Notes under the pieces: generated by a model
Databases searched by the model: none
What the model saw: the letters and a program-made list of their open reading frames with translations, nothing else
Told to the model about the DNA's origin: nothing
In this document: piece after piece, positions 63,844-64,000 of the stretch
Numbering within the stretch: position 1 is the first letter of the stretch
Layout: each line of letters begins with the position of its first letter
Translations under genes and position numbers: made by a program
Source of the DNA: an endosymbiont of Escarpia spicata
Lineage (GTDB): Bacteria > Pseudomonadota > Gammaproteobacteria > Chromatiales > Chromatiaceae
Direction of reading: 5' to 3'
DNA length: 64,000 nucleotides
NCBI GenBank assembly: GCA_003349915.1
Contig: QFXE01000017.1
Coordinates: forward strand, 39,268 to 103,267

Positions 63844-64000
63844 GACAGATTTATTTAACAAACCCCGTCATAAGAATCCGTATGGATAATACTGGTCAGA
63901 CCACGATTTTGCGAACTTTATCGGGGTTAAAGAGGGCGGTAACAAGCACGAATCTTTTCAATTAGCTTTTATCACCGACCCGAATGGCACTTACTTTAGG
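63844..64000 (+). other. Fragment at window end: open frame without start, RAYT-type motif
   Basis: After the peptidase gene, GGGGACAGATTTATTT occurs, a string I associate with REP-associated transposase neighbourhoods. From 63890 an open frame reads YWSDHDFANFIGVKEGGNKH and on to the window end, without a start codon. It may be a gene remnant or have an unusual start; its family is unknown. Confidence 0.25.

Noticed and set aside
1..64000. tRNA or rRNA genes, integrase, intact IS element or att site
   Set aside because: None was recognised by eye; short palindromes and gene fragments explain the signs of mobility seen.

Overview
The window looks like chromosomal DNA of a free-living or symbiotic gammaproteobacterium with a sulfur- and cytochrome-rich metabolism. 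This is an inference from TamB, DsrE and YeeE/YedE proteins, many c-type cytochromes, RNase D, and short palindromic REP-like repeats; a Chromatiales-type sulfur oxidiser would fit. No rRNA, tRNA, CRISPR array or intact insertion sequence was seen.

Layout. 1-8.7 kb: the TamB 3' end, an ArsR-rhodanese regulator divergent from a fatty acid hydroxylase, DsrE, then an electron-transfer operon. That operon holds a NapH-like polyferredoxin fused to a GltD-like flavoprotein and split by an in-frame TGA, a monoheme and a decaheme cytochrome c, and two small proteins. 8.7-13.0 kb: an arsenic operon on the minus strand (arsR, thioredoxin-like, GAPDH, DUF2703, arsJ, arsP-like permease). 13.3-15.0 kb: a small secreted protein and an outer-membrane barrel separated by a terminator. 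15.1-20.3 kb: a minus-strand copper/heavy-metal cluster with visible decay (CusA-like remnant, truncated DUF302 copy, copA with a large internal deletion, intact copB-like gene).

20.7-36.2 kb: SNF2 helicase with a partner gene, RNase D, a cytochrome c flanked by NPCAAK repeats, a YeeE-type transporter, a pentaheme cytochrome, an ECF sigma/anti-sigma pair, TVP38 and DUF3047 proteins, a membrane-anchored mercuric-reductase-like flavoprotein and a diheme cytochrome. 36.2-44.3 kb: a frameshifted DUF349 protein, a TetR/AhpD-like divergent pair with two operator-like palindromes, an MCP with a PhnD-like binding protein, and a mosaic of decayed second copies of three nearby segments. 44.5-48.8 kb: a GH63-type glucosidase and an FMN glutamate-synthase-like protein.

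49.1-63.8 kb: a type VI secretion region. It opens with a caspase-like protease, a Ser/Thr kinase with a transmembrane segment, a CsgG-like protein and a PAAR tip protein. A truncated methyltransferase is joined to a truncated hcp, then come tagJ/impE, tssE, tssF, tssG and clpV. The region ends with a zinc-ribbon M48-like metallopeptidase that is a plausible effector. No tssB, tssC, tssJKLM or full hcp is present in the window, and the methyltransferase/hcp junction looks like a deletion scar.
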